Positions 8,869 to 18,631 of a stretch of DNA of 64,000 bases are shown here, in pieces. Each line of letters begins with the position of its first letter. The stretch's first letter is position 1. The stretch is taken from the NCBI GenBank assembly GCA_038210135.1, contig JBBQWZ010000018.1, positions 1 through 64,000 on the forward strand, given 5' to 3'. A model generated the notes under the pieces. The model searched no databases, was not told the origin of the DNA, and was given only the letters and a program-made list of their open reading frames with translations. Made by a program: the position numbers and the translations under genes. Source of the DNA: JBBQWZ01 sp038210135. GTDB lineage: Bacteria; Acidobacteriota; Terriglobia; Bryobacterales; Bryobacteraceae.

Positions 8869-9965
8869 CAGACTTTGGTGCTCTTCAAAAAGCCGCGCAG
8901 CGTTTCCGTTTGCTCCGCCGATTCGAGCAGGAAGGCATCGTGGCCGTAATTCGATTCGAGTTCGCAATACGCAACGTCACAGTTGCGAGATCGTAGCGCG
9001 TTGACGATCTCCTGCGACTGGTAACTCGGGTACAGCCAGTCGGAGGTGAAGCTCAACACCAGGAACCGCGTATCCACGCCTTCAAACACCTGCGCCAGGG
9101 ACCGGCGCGATGCCGTCAGGTCGAAATAATCCATCGCCTTCGTGATGTAGAGATACGAATTGGCGTCGAACCTGTCCACGAATTGCGAACCTCGATAACG
9201 CAGGTAGCTCTCGACTTCGAAGTCCACCGAGAAATCGAAGCCGAATGCGTCCTTGTCGCGCAGCCGCCGGCCGAATTTCTCGCGCATCGAGTGGTCGCTC
9301 ATGTAGGTGATGTGCCCGACCATGCGCGCCACCGCCAGCCCGCGAGCCGGACGGGCCTTGCCGTAGTAGTTGCCGTCCTGCCAATCCGGATCCGCCATGA
9401 TGGCCTGCCGACCCACTTCATTGAAGGCGATCTGCTGCGCGCTGTGGCGCGCGGTCGATGCGATCGGAATCGCCGACGCGACCGCACCCGGATACGCGGC
9501 GGCCCACTCGAGCGCCTGCATTCCGCCCATCGATCCGCCCGCAACCGCGAGCAATCGCGGAATTCCAAGGTGATCGATCAGGCGTTTTTGCAAGCGGACC
9601 ATGTCGCCAATGGTGATCACCGGAAACTGCATCGCGAACGGTTTGCCGGTCGCGGGATTCGTCGAGCCCGGTCCGGTGGTGCCGCGGCAACCGCCCAAAA
9701 CGTTCGAGCAAATAACAAAGTACTCGTCGGTGTCGAACCCCTTGCCGGGCCCGATCATCGCGTCCCACCAGCCGCTCTGACCAGTTTCCGCCCTTACGCC
9801 GGCCGCGTGCGCGTCGCCCGAGAAGGCGTGTAGCACAAGGATGGCGTTACTTTTAGACGCGTTCAATTCGCCGTACGTCTCGTAGGCAACTTCGACCGGT
9901 TGAAGCCGGACGCCGCAATCGAGATCCAACGAATCGAACCGCGCGGTTTGGGTGTGCACGGTCAT
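8868..9965 (-). CDS. metX: Homoserine O-acyltransferase MetX
   Basis: An alpha/beta-hydrolase of 365 residues with the MetX hallmark GGSMGGMQALEW (nucleophile Ser145), Asp in SFTSDWLYPS and His in NYGHDAFLLE. It activates homoserine, normally with acetyl-CoA, as the first dedicated methionine step; acetyl versus succinyl specificity cannot be read safely. It heads the metX-metW unit. The ATG lacks a recognisable binding site, and only 40 bp separate it from the Nudix gene. I looked for an S-adenosylmethionine riboswitch in that gap and saw no room for one. Confidence 0.93.
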   Translation of the reverse strand: MTVHTQTARFDSLDLDCGVRLQPVEVAYETYGELNASKSNAILVLHAFSGDAHAAGVRAETGQSGWWDAMIGPGKGFDTDEYFVICSNVLGGCRGTTGPGSTNPATGKPFAMQFPVITIGDMVRLQKRLIDHLGIPRLLAVAGGSMGGMQALEWAAAYPGAVASAIPIASTARHSAQQIAFNEVGRQAIMADPDWQDGNYYGKARPARGLAVARMVGHITYMSDHSMREKFGRRLRDKDAFGFDFSVDFEVESYLRYRGSQFVDRFDANSYLYITKAMDYFDLTASRRSLAQVFEGVDTRFLVLSFTSDWLYPSYQSQEIVNALRSRNCDVAYCELESNYGHDAFLLESAEQTETLRGFLKSTKV

Positions 9966-10005
9966 GGAGGGTCTGAAAATCAGATTGTAACAGGGGCCTT
10001 CCGCC

Positions 10006-10626
10006 CTATTCTTTGAAGCGGAACAATTGCGCCGGTTTGCGGCCGGTCGGCTTCCAGGCCTGAAGGGGTTGCAGTGTCGGGCGTTGTAGAATCTGGCGGC
10101 GGAAGTTCCTCTTGTCGAGCGGCTCGCCTAGAATCGCTTCATGCACCGCCTGCAGTTCGCTCAACGTGAACCGCTCCGGCAGCAGTTCGAAGCCGACGTT
10201 CGTGTATGCCAGCTTGTTGCGCAACCGAGTCCGCGCGTAGTCCACGATTTGCGCGTGATCGAAAGCGAGGGTCGGCAGTTCGTCGGCGCGAAACCAGGCC
10301 GCCTCCGCGGCGTCGGTCGTCGAATGCAAGGTTTGCGTGGGAGGGATCAGCGCGTAGTAAGCAACCGTGATCACGCGACCGCGCGGATCGCGCTTCGGCT
10401 CACCGAACGTGTACAACTGCTCCAGGTAGAGATCGCGGACGCCGGTTTCCTCGCGCAGTTCGCGAATCGCGGCAGCGTCAACAGATTCGTTTTCGAGGAC
10501 GAAACCACCCGGCAAGGCGAAGCGGCCCGAGTATGGCTTCGCGAGCCGTTTGATCAGCAGCACGTGCAGGCTGCGATCGAGAATCGTGAATACCACGACG
10601 TCGACGGTGACCGAGCACGGAGTCAT
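10006..10626 (-). CDS. NrtR-like Nudix protein (Nudix domain plus C-terminal winged helix)
   Basis: Residues 1-150 form a Nudix domain with an intact Nudix box (GGFVLENE followed by RELREETGV). The C-terminal part (DYARTRLRNKLAYTNVG, LLPERFTLSELQ, LDKRNFRR) matches the winged-helix region of NrtR-type regulators and their ADP-ribose-hydrolysing relatives. NrtR proteins sense NAD-related metabolites and repress NAD-metabolism genes. The ATG overlaps the upstream NAD-kinase-like stop codon by four bases (ATGA), a strong context link. Whether it is enzyme, regulator or both is open; the intact box suggests catalytic activity is kept. Confidence 0.8.
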   Translation of the reverse strand: MTPCSVTVDVVVFTILDRSLHVLLIKRLAKPYSGRFALPGGFVLENESVDAAAIRELREETGVRDLYLEQLYTFGEPKRDPRGRVITVAYYALIPPTQTLHSTTDAAEAAWFRADELPTLAFDHAQIVDYARTRLRNKLAYTNVGFELLPERFTLSELQAVHEAILGEPLDKRNFRRQILQRPTLQPLQAWKPTGRKPAQLFRFKE

Positions 10627-11552
10627 GGAGCCGCGGCAATCACGAGATTCGCCCGCTCCGGTGCGATTCCGACCGTCACAATGGCGCCGGAGTTGAATTG
10701 CAAATGGTCGGCTTCGACGCCGTCCGAAAAGATGACACCGCCCGATGGCATCTGCGATTCGACCGTCAGCGGTGAAAGCGAACCCAGCAATCCGGTAACG
10801 ATCGACACTTGCGAATGACGGCTCAGAAACGGCTCGCGGACCACGAACGCCAGGTGGTCGTCCTCCCATTCGAGCCGCACCGGCGCGACCGGTTCGTGCC
10901 CCAGGAAAGCCAGAATTCCCGAGGTCTGATTGAAGATGGACGAGAGCCAGCCGGTGCTGCCCGCTCCTGTCGAGACGATGATGCCGCTCGAAGAGTGATC
11001 CTCCGAACGAGCCGCGTAACGGATCCGATAGCGCGCCGACACGTGCGATTTCGCGCCGATGAACAGGTCGTTGAACGCGAGCAAACGCTGGCCGTCTCTC
11101 AACACCGCCTCGGCAAGTGTCAACGCGCGGATCTGTGCCTGCGCCGCGATCGTGCGTTCGAGGTGCGGCCGCAGCGTGTCCGGAGCGAACGGAAGCAGCA
11201 CGCCGTCGAAGCGCGTCGGATCCGGATTGACGCCCAGAATCGGGCAGCCGCCGGCGTACTTCGCCGTGTTGGCAACCAACCCATCCTGACCGAGCGTGAC
11301 GACGATATCGTGATTCGAAAACAAGTAAGTCGGCACCAGGCCGCGATCCATGACCTGGATTTTGAGTCCGGTTTCGACGGCGCGGCGCACCGTCTCGAGA
11401 GATTGATGATAGGCGTTGTGCTCCGCGAGGTAGCCTGCGAAATCGCCGCCGGCATGCTCGATATAGAATTTCGCCTGCGCCTGCGTATTGAAGCGCTCGA
11501 TCAATTCTTCGAGGCGCGTCTTACGCGTCACCAGGACAATCTTTTCGAACAC
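10623..11552 (-). CDS. NAD-kinase-like protein
   Basis: A 309-residue member of the ATP-NAD kinase / diacylglycerol kinase fold. The usual GGDGT loop is changed to LGQDGLVAN, but the downstream ND pair (FNDLFIGAKS) and the STGAGSTGW loop are present. NAD kinases make NADP; the altered loop may mean a changed phosphodonor, or a related sugar or lipid kinase activity. It sits 4 bp after the SPFH gene and overlaps the NrtR-like gene by 4 bp, so the three form one transcript. Confidence 0.75.
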   Translation of the reverse strand: MFEKIVLVTRKTRLEELIERFNTQAQAKFYIEHAGGDFAGYLAEHNAYHQSLETVRRAVETGLKIQVMDRGLVPTYLFSNHDIVVTLGQDGLVANTAKYAGGCPILGVNPDPTRFDGVLLPFAPDTLRPHLERTIAAQAQIRALTLAEAVLRDGQRLLAFNDLFIGAKSHVSARYRIRYAARSEDHSSSGIIVSTGAGSTGWLSSIFNQTSGILAFLGHEPVAPVRLEWEDDHLAFVVREPFLSRHSQVSIVTGLLGSLSPLTVESQMPSGGVIFSDGVEADHLQFNSGAIVTVGIAPERANLVIAAAP

Positions 11553-11556
11553 GCGG

Positions 11557-12522
11557 CTATCCCTTCGAAGGCGAAGTCATCAGGCTGCGCAGCAAATCGG
11601 GGGAAATATTGAGCTCGCCGATCTTGCTGGCGTTCGTCGCCAGTTCCTGGAAAGCCATTGCGATGGTGTTGCGCGAATCGCCGCCGTGCGGATTCAGCAT
11701 CATCAATACGCGCCAGTCGAGACCTTGCACCGGCGTCAGCATCGCGGCCAGCGAGTACGCTTTGCTGTCGGCTTCCTTGCGCTCGTTCTCCACCTTTTGG
11801 TCGGTCAGCGCGGCGCGCTGTTTTTCGAGTGCGATCTGCGCTTCCAACTCGCGCTCGTGCAGTTCGCGCTGCTTGGCCTGCACCAGAAGTTCGGTCTGGA
11901 GCTCGTTTTCTTTCAGACGCCGCTCCTGTTCGATGGCCGCGTTCCGGCGCGAGTAAACCGCTTCGTCGGCTTTCAGGTTTAGCGCCTCGCGCGCCTCGGC
12001 TTCGAGCGCCTTCGCCATTTCCGGCGTAGGTCTCAGGGACAGGATCGCCAGGCTCAAGATCTCAACGCCGTGCTCGGTGACCTCGGCGCTCGACTTCAAT
12101 TGCTCGAGAACTTTGGCGCTCATTACGTCGCCGTGGATCAACGCCGCGCGCAGCGGGAGCGTCTGAATCTCACTGCGGATCAGGGTTTGCAGAACGTAAA
12201 TCAGGCGCTCCGGCAGCTTCTGGTATTGATCGGTAATGTACTTGCCCTTCGCGTCCAAAGTGAAATCGAGCAGCGCCGCAGCCTTCTTCGGCGCGGCGAT
12301 CCGGTAGGTCAACTGCCCCTGCACCGTGATTTCCTGAAAGTCCGCCGCCGGTTCGGAAAACACGAACGGAATGTTGACGCTCGCGAGCGGCACCGACACG
12401 ATGGTGGACGAAGGCGTGAAGTAAAAGAACGACAGGCCCGCGCCTTCACGTGCCAGCTTTCCATTTGAGAAATGCAAAACGTAATCGGAAGGATTCGCCT
12501 TCCGGTAGGTGATGCCGAACAT
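11557..12522 (-). CDS. SPFH / band 7 domain protein
   Basis: A 321-residue protein with an N-terminal SPFH domain (about 30-200) and a charged coiled coil (about 190-255, rich in EQERRLKENEL-type heptads). Unlike flotillins it has no clear N-terminal membrane segment, so it may be peripheral or cytosolic and oligomeric. aaggag lies seven bases before the ATG, and a good sigma-70 promoter sits at 12555-12583. It heads the three-gene unit with the NAD-kinase-like and Nudix proteins; the functional link is unclear. Confidence 0.8.
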   Translation of the reverse strand: MFGITYRKANPSDYVLHFSNGKLAREGAGLSFFYFTPSSTIVSVPLASVNIPFVFSEPAADFQEITVQGQLTYRIAAPKKAAALLDFTLDAKGKYITDQYQKLPERLIYVLQTLIRSEIQTLPLRAALIHGDVMSAKVLEQLKSSAEVTEHGVEILSLAILSLRPTPEMAKALEAEAREALNLKADEAVYSRRNAAIEQERRLKENELQTELLVQAKQRELHERELEAQIALEKQRAALTDQKVENERKEADSKAYSLAAMLTPVQGLDWRVLMMLNPHGGDSRNTIAMAFQELATNASKIGELNISPDLLRSLMTSPSKG

Positions 12523-12554
12523 ATGCCGTTCTCCTTAAGTGTGTATCTGACACT

Positions 12555-12583
12555 ATTATGGTTTCACCTTGACACGTAGTCAA
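12555..12583 (-). promoter_or_regulatory. Sigma-70-type promoter for the SPFH / NAD-kinase / Nudix unit
   Basis: On the minus strand TTGACT (12583-12578) and CATAAT (12560-12555) are separated by exactly 17 bases, about 30 bp upstream of the SPFH ATG. The -35 overlaps a short inverted repeat, ttgac-acgta-gtcaa (12569-12583), a possible operator. Confidence 0.6.
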
Positions 12584-12802
12584 GATCTTTTCCGCCTAAG
12601 GCATTTTGATCGGCGCAAGCGCCATGGCGAATCCGATGGCGCTCGCCGCGAACGCATCTCGGGGTCCCAAACGATAGCCAGCCTGGGATTACGTGGCGCG
12701 CAGGAATTGAGCAGGCAGGCGAACGGCGGCCCGCGTAGGATTTCCGCGCGATCTGTGGTGAAATAGAAGTTACCCCCGCAACTCCCGGAGGCTTCAACCG
12801 AA

Positions 12803-13945
12803 TTGAAAAAAGCATTCCTCGCCTTGGAAGATGGCACGATCTTCGAAGGCACTGGCTTTGGTGCGCCCGTCGAACGCAGCGGCGAAGTTGTCTTCAATAC
12901 TTCGATGACGGGCTATCAGGAAATCTTCACGGATCCGTCGTATGCCGGTCAGATTGTCGTCCTAACTTATCCGCAGATCGGCAATTACGGCGCGAGCGAA
13001 GCGGACAATGAATCGTCGAAGCCGTTCATTGAAGGTCTGATCGTTCGCGAATTTTCGCCCGCCCCGAGCAGTTGGCGCTCCGATGAAAGCGCCGATGAAT
13101 TTCTGCGACGCAACGGAATTCCCGGCGCGGCCGCCATCGATACCCGCGGCCTGGTCCGCAAGCTGCGCTCGCAGGGCGTCATGCGCGGAGTGCTTCATGT
13201 CGGCGACGCCGATCCCGCGCAGCTAGTCGAAAAAGCGCGCGCCATTCCTTCGATGGCCGGCCTCGATCTCGCGACCGGCGTTTCGACGAAGTCAATTTAT
13301 GAATGGAGCGAGGCGGTCTCCCGCTGCTCGCCGTCCGAGGTGATGCGCGAGAAAACGGAAACGCAGCCGCATCGTGTAGTGGCGTTCGACTATGGAATCA
13401 AGCGCAACATTCTGCGCCGTCTAGCGCACGTCGGCTGTCACGTGACGGTGGTCCCGGCCGGCACCTCCGCCGAAGACGTGCTCGCGCTCAAGCCCGACGG
13501 CGTGTTCCTCTCGAATGGACCCGGCGATCCCGAGCCGCTCGAGTATCAAGCCGCGCAAATTCGCAAGCTCGTCGGCAAGACGCCGATATTCGGAATCTGC
13601 CTCGGCCAGCAAGTTCTCGGCCTCGCGTTCGGCGGCAAGACGTACAAATTAAAATTCGGCCATCGCGGCGGCAATCACCCCGTGCTGAATCAATTGACCA
13701 ACAAAGTGGAGATTACAGCCCAAAATCATGGCTTCTGCGTCGATCCGGATTCGCTGCGCTCCTCGGATATCGAACTGACTCACATCAACTTGAACGACCA
13801 GACCCTCGAAGGGTTCAGGCACCGCAACTATTCGGTGTTCAGCGTGCAATATCATCCCGAGGCCGCGCCTGGTCCGCACGATTCGCAATATCTGTTCGAC
13901 GACTTCGTGAAGCGGATTGAAGACGCGAAAGCGGGGGCGAAATAA
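12803..13945 (+). CDS. carA: Carbamoyl-phosphate synthase small (glutaminase) subunit
   Basis: A 380-residue CarA with N-terminal MKKAFLALEDGTIFEG and STMTGYQE-type core, and a C-terminal class I glutamine amidotransferase domain: nucleophile Cys in FGICLGQQVLG, and His/Glu in YHPEAAPGP. It releases ammonia from glutamine for CarB, feeding arginine and pyrimidine synthesis. The conserved N-terminus requires a TTG start, with cggagg 12 bases upstream. The stop codon directly abuts the carB ATG. Confidence 0.95.
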   Translation: MKKAFLALEDGTIFEGTGFGAPVERSGEVVFNTSMTGYQEIFTDPSYAGQIVVLTYPQIGNYGASEADNESSKPFIEGLIVREFSPAPSSWRSDESADEFLRRNGIPGAAAIDTRGLVRKLRSQGVMRGVLHVGDADPAQLVEKARAIPSMAGLDLATGVSTKSIYEWSEAVSRCSPSEVMREKTETQPHRVVAFDYGIKRNILRRLAHVGCHVTVVPAGTSAEDVLALKPDGVFLSNGPGDPEPLEYQAAQIRKLVGKTPIFGICLGQQVLGLAFGGKTYKLKFGHRGGNHPVLNQLTNKVEITAQNHGFCVDPDSLRSSDIELTHINLNDQTLEGFRHRNYSVFSVQYHPEAAPGPHDSQYLFDDFVKRIEDAKAGAK

Positions 13946-16900
13946 ATGCCGCGCCGCAACGACCTCAAGCGAATCCTGATCGTCGGCTCTGGTCCGATCA
14001 TCATCGGACAGGCTTGCGAATTCGATTATTCGGGCGCGCAAGCCTGCAAAGCCCTCAAGGCCGACGGCTTCGAAGTGATTCTGATCAACTCGAATCCGGC
14101 GACGATCATGACCGATCCGGAATTGGCGGATCGCACCTACATCGAGCCCCTCAGCGTCGAATTCGCCGCCGAAGTAATCCGCAAAGAACGTCCGGACGCG
14201 CTGCTCTCGACCGTGGGCGGCCAGACCGGATTGAACCTTTCGGTCGCGCTGGCCGAAGCTGGAATCCTGGACAAATACGGCGTCGAGCTCATCGGCGCGA
14301 AGATCGACGCCATCAAAAAAGCGGAAGACCGCTTGTTATTCAAAGACGCGATGCGCAAGATTGGCCTCGCCCTGCCGCAGTCGCAACTGATCAAGAGTGT
14401 AGACAAAGGCGTCGAATTCACCAATAAAATTGGCTATCCGTGCATCCTGCGCCCGAGCTTCACGATGGGTGGGACCGGCGGCGGAATCGCCTACAACCGC
14501 GAAGAACTCGAAGACATCCTCGAACGCGGCCTCGATCTTTCGCCGGTTCACGAAGTGCTGATGGAAGAATCCGTGCTCGGCTGGAAAGAGTACGAGATGG
14601 AAGTGATGCGCGATCTCGCCGACAACGCGATCATCGTCTGCTCCATCGAAAACTTCGATCCGATGGGCGTGCATACCGGCGACTCGATCACGGTCGCGCC
14701 CGCGCAAACGCTGACCGACCGCGAGTATCAGATGATGCGCGACGCCTCGCTCGCCTGCTTGCGCGAGATCGGTGTCGATACCGGCGGATCGAACGTGCAG
14801 TTCGCCATCAACCCGAAAGACGGGCGCATGGTGATCGTCGAAATGAACCCGCGCGTCTCCCGGAGTTCAGCGCTCGCATCGAAAGCCACCGGCTTCCCGA
14901 TCGCGAAAATCGCCGCCAAACTGGCCGTCGGCTATCGCCTCGACGAAATCAGAAACGACATCACGCGACTGACTCCGGCGTGTTTTGAGCCGACCATCGA
15001 TTACGTCGTCGTAAAAATTCCGCGCTGGCAGTTCGAAAAATTTCCTGGCGCTGAGCCGGTGCTGAACACGCAAATGAAGAGCGTCGGCGAAGTGATGGCC
15101 ATCGGCCGCACTTTCAAGCAAGCCCTCGGCAAGGGCATGCGTAGCCTCGAAACTGGACGCGCTTCGGGCTCCACCATTCTCGACCCCGATCTGATTCAGG
15201 CGCGCCTGATCACGCCCAATCCGGACCGCCTGCCGTACATCCGGTTCGCCTACGAGCGCGGCTACTCGATCGAAACCGTTCACGAATTGACGTCCATCGA
15301 TCCCTGGTTCCTGGGGCAAGTGAAGGAGCAGGTGGATTACGAAATCGAGATGTCGGCCAAGACGCTCGACTCGGTAACCAAAGACGAACTGCGCAAAGCC
15401 AAACGCGACGGAATTTCGGATTCGCGCCTTGCCCGCGGCTGGAACGTCGACCCGCTCGACGTGCGCGCCAAGCGTAAAGAAATGGGCCTCGCCGCGGTGT
15501 TCAACCGCGTGGATACCTGCGCCGCCGAATTCGAAAGCTTCACTCCTTACATGTACTCGAGCTACGAGAGCGAGTGCGAAGCCAATCCGACCGATCGCAA
15601 AAAAGTCATGATTCTCGGCAGCGGTCCGAACCGCATCGGGCAAGGCATCGAGTTCGATTACTGCTGCTGCCACGCGTCCTTCGCGCTGCAGGAATTCGGT
15701 GTCGAATCGATCATGGTGAACTGCAATCCGGAAACCGTGTCCACTGATTACGACACCTCGGACCGGTTGTACTTCGAGCCGCTCACGCTCGAAGAAGTCC
15801 TCAACATCTACGACACTGAAAAGCCGGATGGCGTCATCGTGCAATTCGGCGGGCAGACTCCGCTGACGCTGGCGCTGCCTTTGAAGGCCGCCGGGGTTCC
15901 GATCATCGGGACCGATCCTGAAAATATCGATCTCGCGGAAGATCGCAAGCGCTTCGGCGCGCTGCTCGACGAACTGAAAATTCCGTCGCCCGCCAATGGC
16001 ACCGCGACCAGCGTCGGGACGGCGTGTAGCGTCGCGCGCGCGCTCGGGTTCCCCGTTCTCCTGCGACCCAGCTATGTCCTCGGTGGACGCGCCATGGTCA
16101 TTGCCTACGACGAGGAAATGGTCCGCCGCTACATGCAGGAGGCCGTCATCTTCTCGCAGGAACGGCCGGTGCTCATCGACCGCTTCCTCGAAGACGCGAC
16201 TGAAGTGGACGTCGATGCGCTGTGCGATACCGATGGAAATGTGCTGATCTCAGGCATCATGGAGCACATTGAAGAAGCCGGCGTTCACTCCGGCGACAGC
16301 TCCTGCGTGCTGCCTTCCACTTCGTTATCTCAGGAAGTTCTCAGCACCATCAAGGACTACACCAAGAAACTCGCGCGCGCGTTGAACGTGATCGGCCTGA
16401 TGAACGCGCAATACGCGATTAAGGGTTCGACCGTCTACGTGCTCGAAGTGAATCCGCGCGCCTCGCGAACCGTTCCCTACGTTTCAAAAGCAACCGGTGT
16501 CGCGCTGCCGAAGATCGCCGTCGGCCTCATGCTCGGAAAAAAGCTGACCGAATTCATGACAGCGGAGCAACTCGAAATCGGCGTGCTGCCAGTATCCAAA
16601 TTCTTCGTGAAGTCGCCGGTCTTCCCGTTCAATAAATTTCCCGGCGTCGATCCCTCGCTCGGACCGGAAATGCGTTCGACCGGCGAAGTGATGGGCGTCG
16701 GAGAGAATTTCGGCGAGGCGTTCGCCAAGGCCCAACTCGGCGCCGGAACTCCAGTGCCGGATCAGGGCACCGTCTTCATCAGCGTGAACGATCGCGACAA
16801 GCCGGTGGCGGTTGAACTCGCCAAGCGCTTCCATGAACTGGGCCTCAAGCTAACCGCAACGCGCGGCACGGCTACGCTCATCGAAGCCGCCGGCGTGCCT

Positions 16901-17182
16901 TGCAAGCGAATCTTCAAAGTCAACGAGGGACGCCCCAACGCCGTCGATCTGCTGAAGGCCGGCAACCTGCAGCTCATCATCTATACCTCCACTAGCGGAG
17001 CCCATTCGTTCAGCGACGAGAAAACCATCCGCCGCAGCGCGGTGCTTTACCGCGTCCCCTGCATTACGACAATCAGCGGCGCCAAGGCCGCCGTCGAAGC
17101 CATCGCGTCCAGACGGCGTGATCCCATCCGCGTCTGGAGCCTGCAGGAAATTCACGCCGCTGCCCAAACCGCCGCGAAGTAA
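13946..17182 (+). CDS. carB: Carbamoyl-phosphate synthase large subunit
   Basis: Full length at 1078 residues with two homologous ATP-grasp halves (GSGPIIIGQACEFDYSG near the start, GSGPNRIGQGIEFDYCC mid-protein) and a C-terminal MGS-like allosteric domain that begins near TVFISVNDRDK. It makes carbamoyl phosphate from bicarbonate, ATP and CarA-derived ammonia. The ATG follows the carA TAA with no gap. A membrane protein gene follows 3 bp downstream, so the operon continues beyond pyrimidine genes. Confidence 0.97.
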   Translation: MPRRNDLKRILIVGSGPIIIGQACEFDYSGAQACKALKADGFEVILINSNPATIMTDPELADRTYIEPLSVEFAAEVIRKERPDALLSTVGGQTGLNLSVALAEAGILDKYGVELIGAKIDAIKKAEDRLLFKDAMRKIGLALPQSQLIKSVDKGVEFTNKIGYPCILRPSFTMGGTGGGIAYNREELEDILERGLDLSPVHEVLMEESVLGWKEYEMEVMRDLADNAIIVCSIENFDPMGVHTGDSITVAPAQTLTDREYQMMRDASLACLREIGVDTGGSNVQFAINPKDGRMVIVEMNPRVSRSSALASKATGFPIAKIAAKLAVGYRLDEIRNDITRLTPACFEPTIDYVVVKIPRWQFEKFPGAEPVLNTQMKSVGEVMAIGRTFKQALGKGMRSLETGRASGSTILDPDLIQARLITPNPDRLPYIRFAYERGYSIETVHELTSIDPWFLGQVKEQVDYEIEMSAKTLDSVTKDELRKAKRDGISDSRLARGWNVDPLDVRAKRKEMGLAAVFNRVDTCAAEFESFTPYMYSSYESECEANPTDRKKVMILGSGPNRIGQGIEFDYCCCHASFALQEFGVESIMVNCNPETVSTDYDTSDRLYFEPLTLEEVLNIYDTEKPDGVIVQFGGQTPLTLALPLKAAGVPIIGTDPENIDLAEDRKRFGALLDELKIPSPANGTATSVGTACSVARALGFPVLLRPSYVLGGRAMVIAYDEEMVRRYMQEAVIFSQERPVLIDRFLEDATEVDVDALCDTDGNVLISGIMEHIEEAGVHSGDSSCVLPSTSLSQEVLSTIKDYTKKLARALNVIGLMNAQYAIKGSTVYVLEVNPRASRTVPYVSKATGVALPKIAVGLMLGKKLTEFMTAEQLEIGVLPVSKFFVKSPVFPFNKFPGVDPSLGPEMRSTGEVMGVGENFGEAFAKAQLGAGTPVPDQGTVFISVNDRDKPVAVELAKRFHELGLKLTATRGTATLIEAAGVPCKRIFKVNEGRPNAVDLLKAGNLQLIIYTSTSGAHSFSDEKTIRRSAVLYRVPCITTISGAKAAVEAIASRRRDPIRVWSLQEIHAAAQTAAK

Positions 17183-17185
17183 ACC

Positions 17186-18631
17186 GTGCCGTGGAAACCC
17201 AGCACCTGGACGCCTTGGATCATCGCCATGATCGAAGGCTTCTCCACGCTCGCCGTTGAAGTGATCGCCATCCGCCTGGCGATTCCGCTCGTCGGATCCA
17301 GCATCACGCTCACCGGCGTCATGCTCGGCGTCGTATTGTTTGCGTTGAGCGCCGGATACTGGCGCGGCGGAGTGCTCTCCGCCCGCTGGGATCGCGCGCG
17401 AACGCGAGTTGCGTTGTCGCGGAACCTGCTTATCGCGGCAGTCCTCTACGGCGCCGTGGCGTTTCCGTTCGAATCCGCGTTGCTCGAGAAGACGCTCGAC
17501 TGGGGCTTCGGCTTGCCGTTGGCCATCGGCTTCACCGCGACGACGCTCCTGCTTCTGCCGATCTACCTCGCATCCCAAACCGTTCCGATGCTCGCGGAGT
17601 TGACCAACGACGACGGCAAAGCCGGCAAAGCGTCGGGCAAGGTTTTGTTCTTCTCCACCGTCGGCTCCGTGGCCGGCGGAATCATCACGCCCATCTGGCT
17701 ATTCCCGTGGCTCGGCGTCGAGCGCTCCACGCTGGTCGTCTGCGCGATGCTCGTCGTCGCCGCCGGCGTGATGTCGATCGGACACTTTCGCGCGCGTAAC
17801 TCCGTCGCGGCCGGATTGATCGCCATGACGATCCTGACCGTTTCGCATCTGTTCGCGAACGCGCCCGCCGGGACCTTCGCCTTCGACAGCGCCTATCAGT
17901 CAGTGCGCGTGGTCGAAGAGAAAACCGACGACGGACGCATGGAACGGATCCTGGTGATGAACGAAGGCCGCGCATCCGGCCTCTATGTCGATACCGGTGA
18001 GACCGCCTTCGCCTACGTGAAAGCCGCCGAGCAAGCCATGGCCGAGATCCATCCTGAAACGGTGCTCGTGATCGGCGCGGCCGGGTTCACCTTCCCGCGC
18101 GATGTCGCGGCATTGCCCGCCGTCAAAGTGGTAGACGCCGTGGACGTCGATCCGGTGGTGAAGAGGATCGCCGAGCGCGAATTCCTGAAGGCGCCGCTGT
18201 CCGAGAAGATTCGCTTCCTTCCGCTCTCCGCGCGCTATGCCGTGCGAAAACTCGGTAAGGATCGGAAGCGATATGGCTTCACGCTGGTCGATGCCTACTT
18301 CGGTAAGGGCGCGCCGGACGAGTTGCTGACCGTCGAATTCTTCCGCGACGTCCGCCGTATCTCCGGCCAGATCGCCGTGAACATGATCATGGACCCGGCG
18401 CTCGATTCACCGTTCGCAACCAGCGTTCTCGCTTCGATGCGCGATGCGTTCGGTCCGTTGTGGGTGAAGAACGTCAAGAATTCGGACGCCAACACCACCA
18501 ACATGCTGGTAACCACCTGGGCCTTCGCCGGCTCCACGCCTTGGAACGGTTGGGGCACCATCTACCACGACGACCGCAATACCGCCGATCGCGATCACGT
18601 CAATCTGCTGTGGCGGCCGGAACCGGAATAG
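17186..18631 (+). CDS. Membrane protein fused to spermidine-synthase-like domain
   Basis: About seven hydrophobic segments occupy residues 1-220. A soluble Rossmann-type domain follows, resembling polyamine aminopropyltransferases: VLVIGAAGFTFPRDVA, the acidic strand end DAVDVDP and FTLVDAYFG. Similar membrane-anchored spermidine-synthase-like proteins are common in bacteria but mostly uncharacterised. The usual GGG loop is here IGAAGF. It starts with GTG 3 bp after the carB stop, probably translated by coupling. The link to carbamoyl phosphate could be polyamine or arginine metabolism, but that is speculation. Confidence 0.75.
   Translation: MPWKPSTWTPWIIAMIEGFSTLAVEVIAIRLAIPLVGSSITLTGVMLGVVLFALSAGYWRGGVLSARWDRARTRVALSRNLLIAAVLYGAVAFPFESALLEKTLDWGFGLPLAIGFTATTLLLLPIYLASQTVPMLAELTNDDGKAGKASGKVLFFSTVGSVAGGIITPIWLFPWLGVERSTLVVCAMLVVAAGVMSIGHFRARNSVAAGLIAMTILTVSHLFANAPAGTFAFDSAYQSVRVVEEKTDDGRMERILVMNEGRASGLYVDTGETAFAYVKAAEQAMAEIHPETVLVIGAAGFTFPRDVAALPAVKVVDAVDVDPVVKRIAEREFLKAPLSEKIRFLPLSARYAVRKLGKDRKRYGFTLVDAYFGKGAPDELLTVEFFRDVRRISGQIAVNMIMDPALDSPFATSVLASMRDAFGPLWVKNVKNSDANTTNMLVTTWAFAGSTPWNGWGTIYHDDRNTADRDHVNLLWRPEPE

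Noticed and set aside
9966..10005. SAM riboswitch before metX
   Set aside because: The gap is only 40 bp and shows no riboswitch-like helices.
14867..15844. Long minus-strand frame inside carB
   Set aside because: It is the antisense shadow of an unmistakable carB coding region; high GC keeps antisense frames open.
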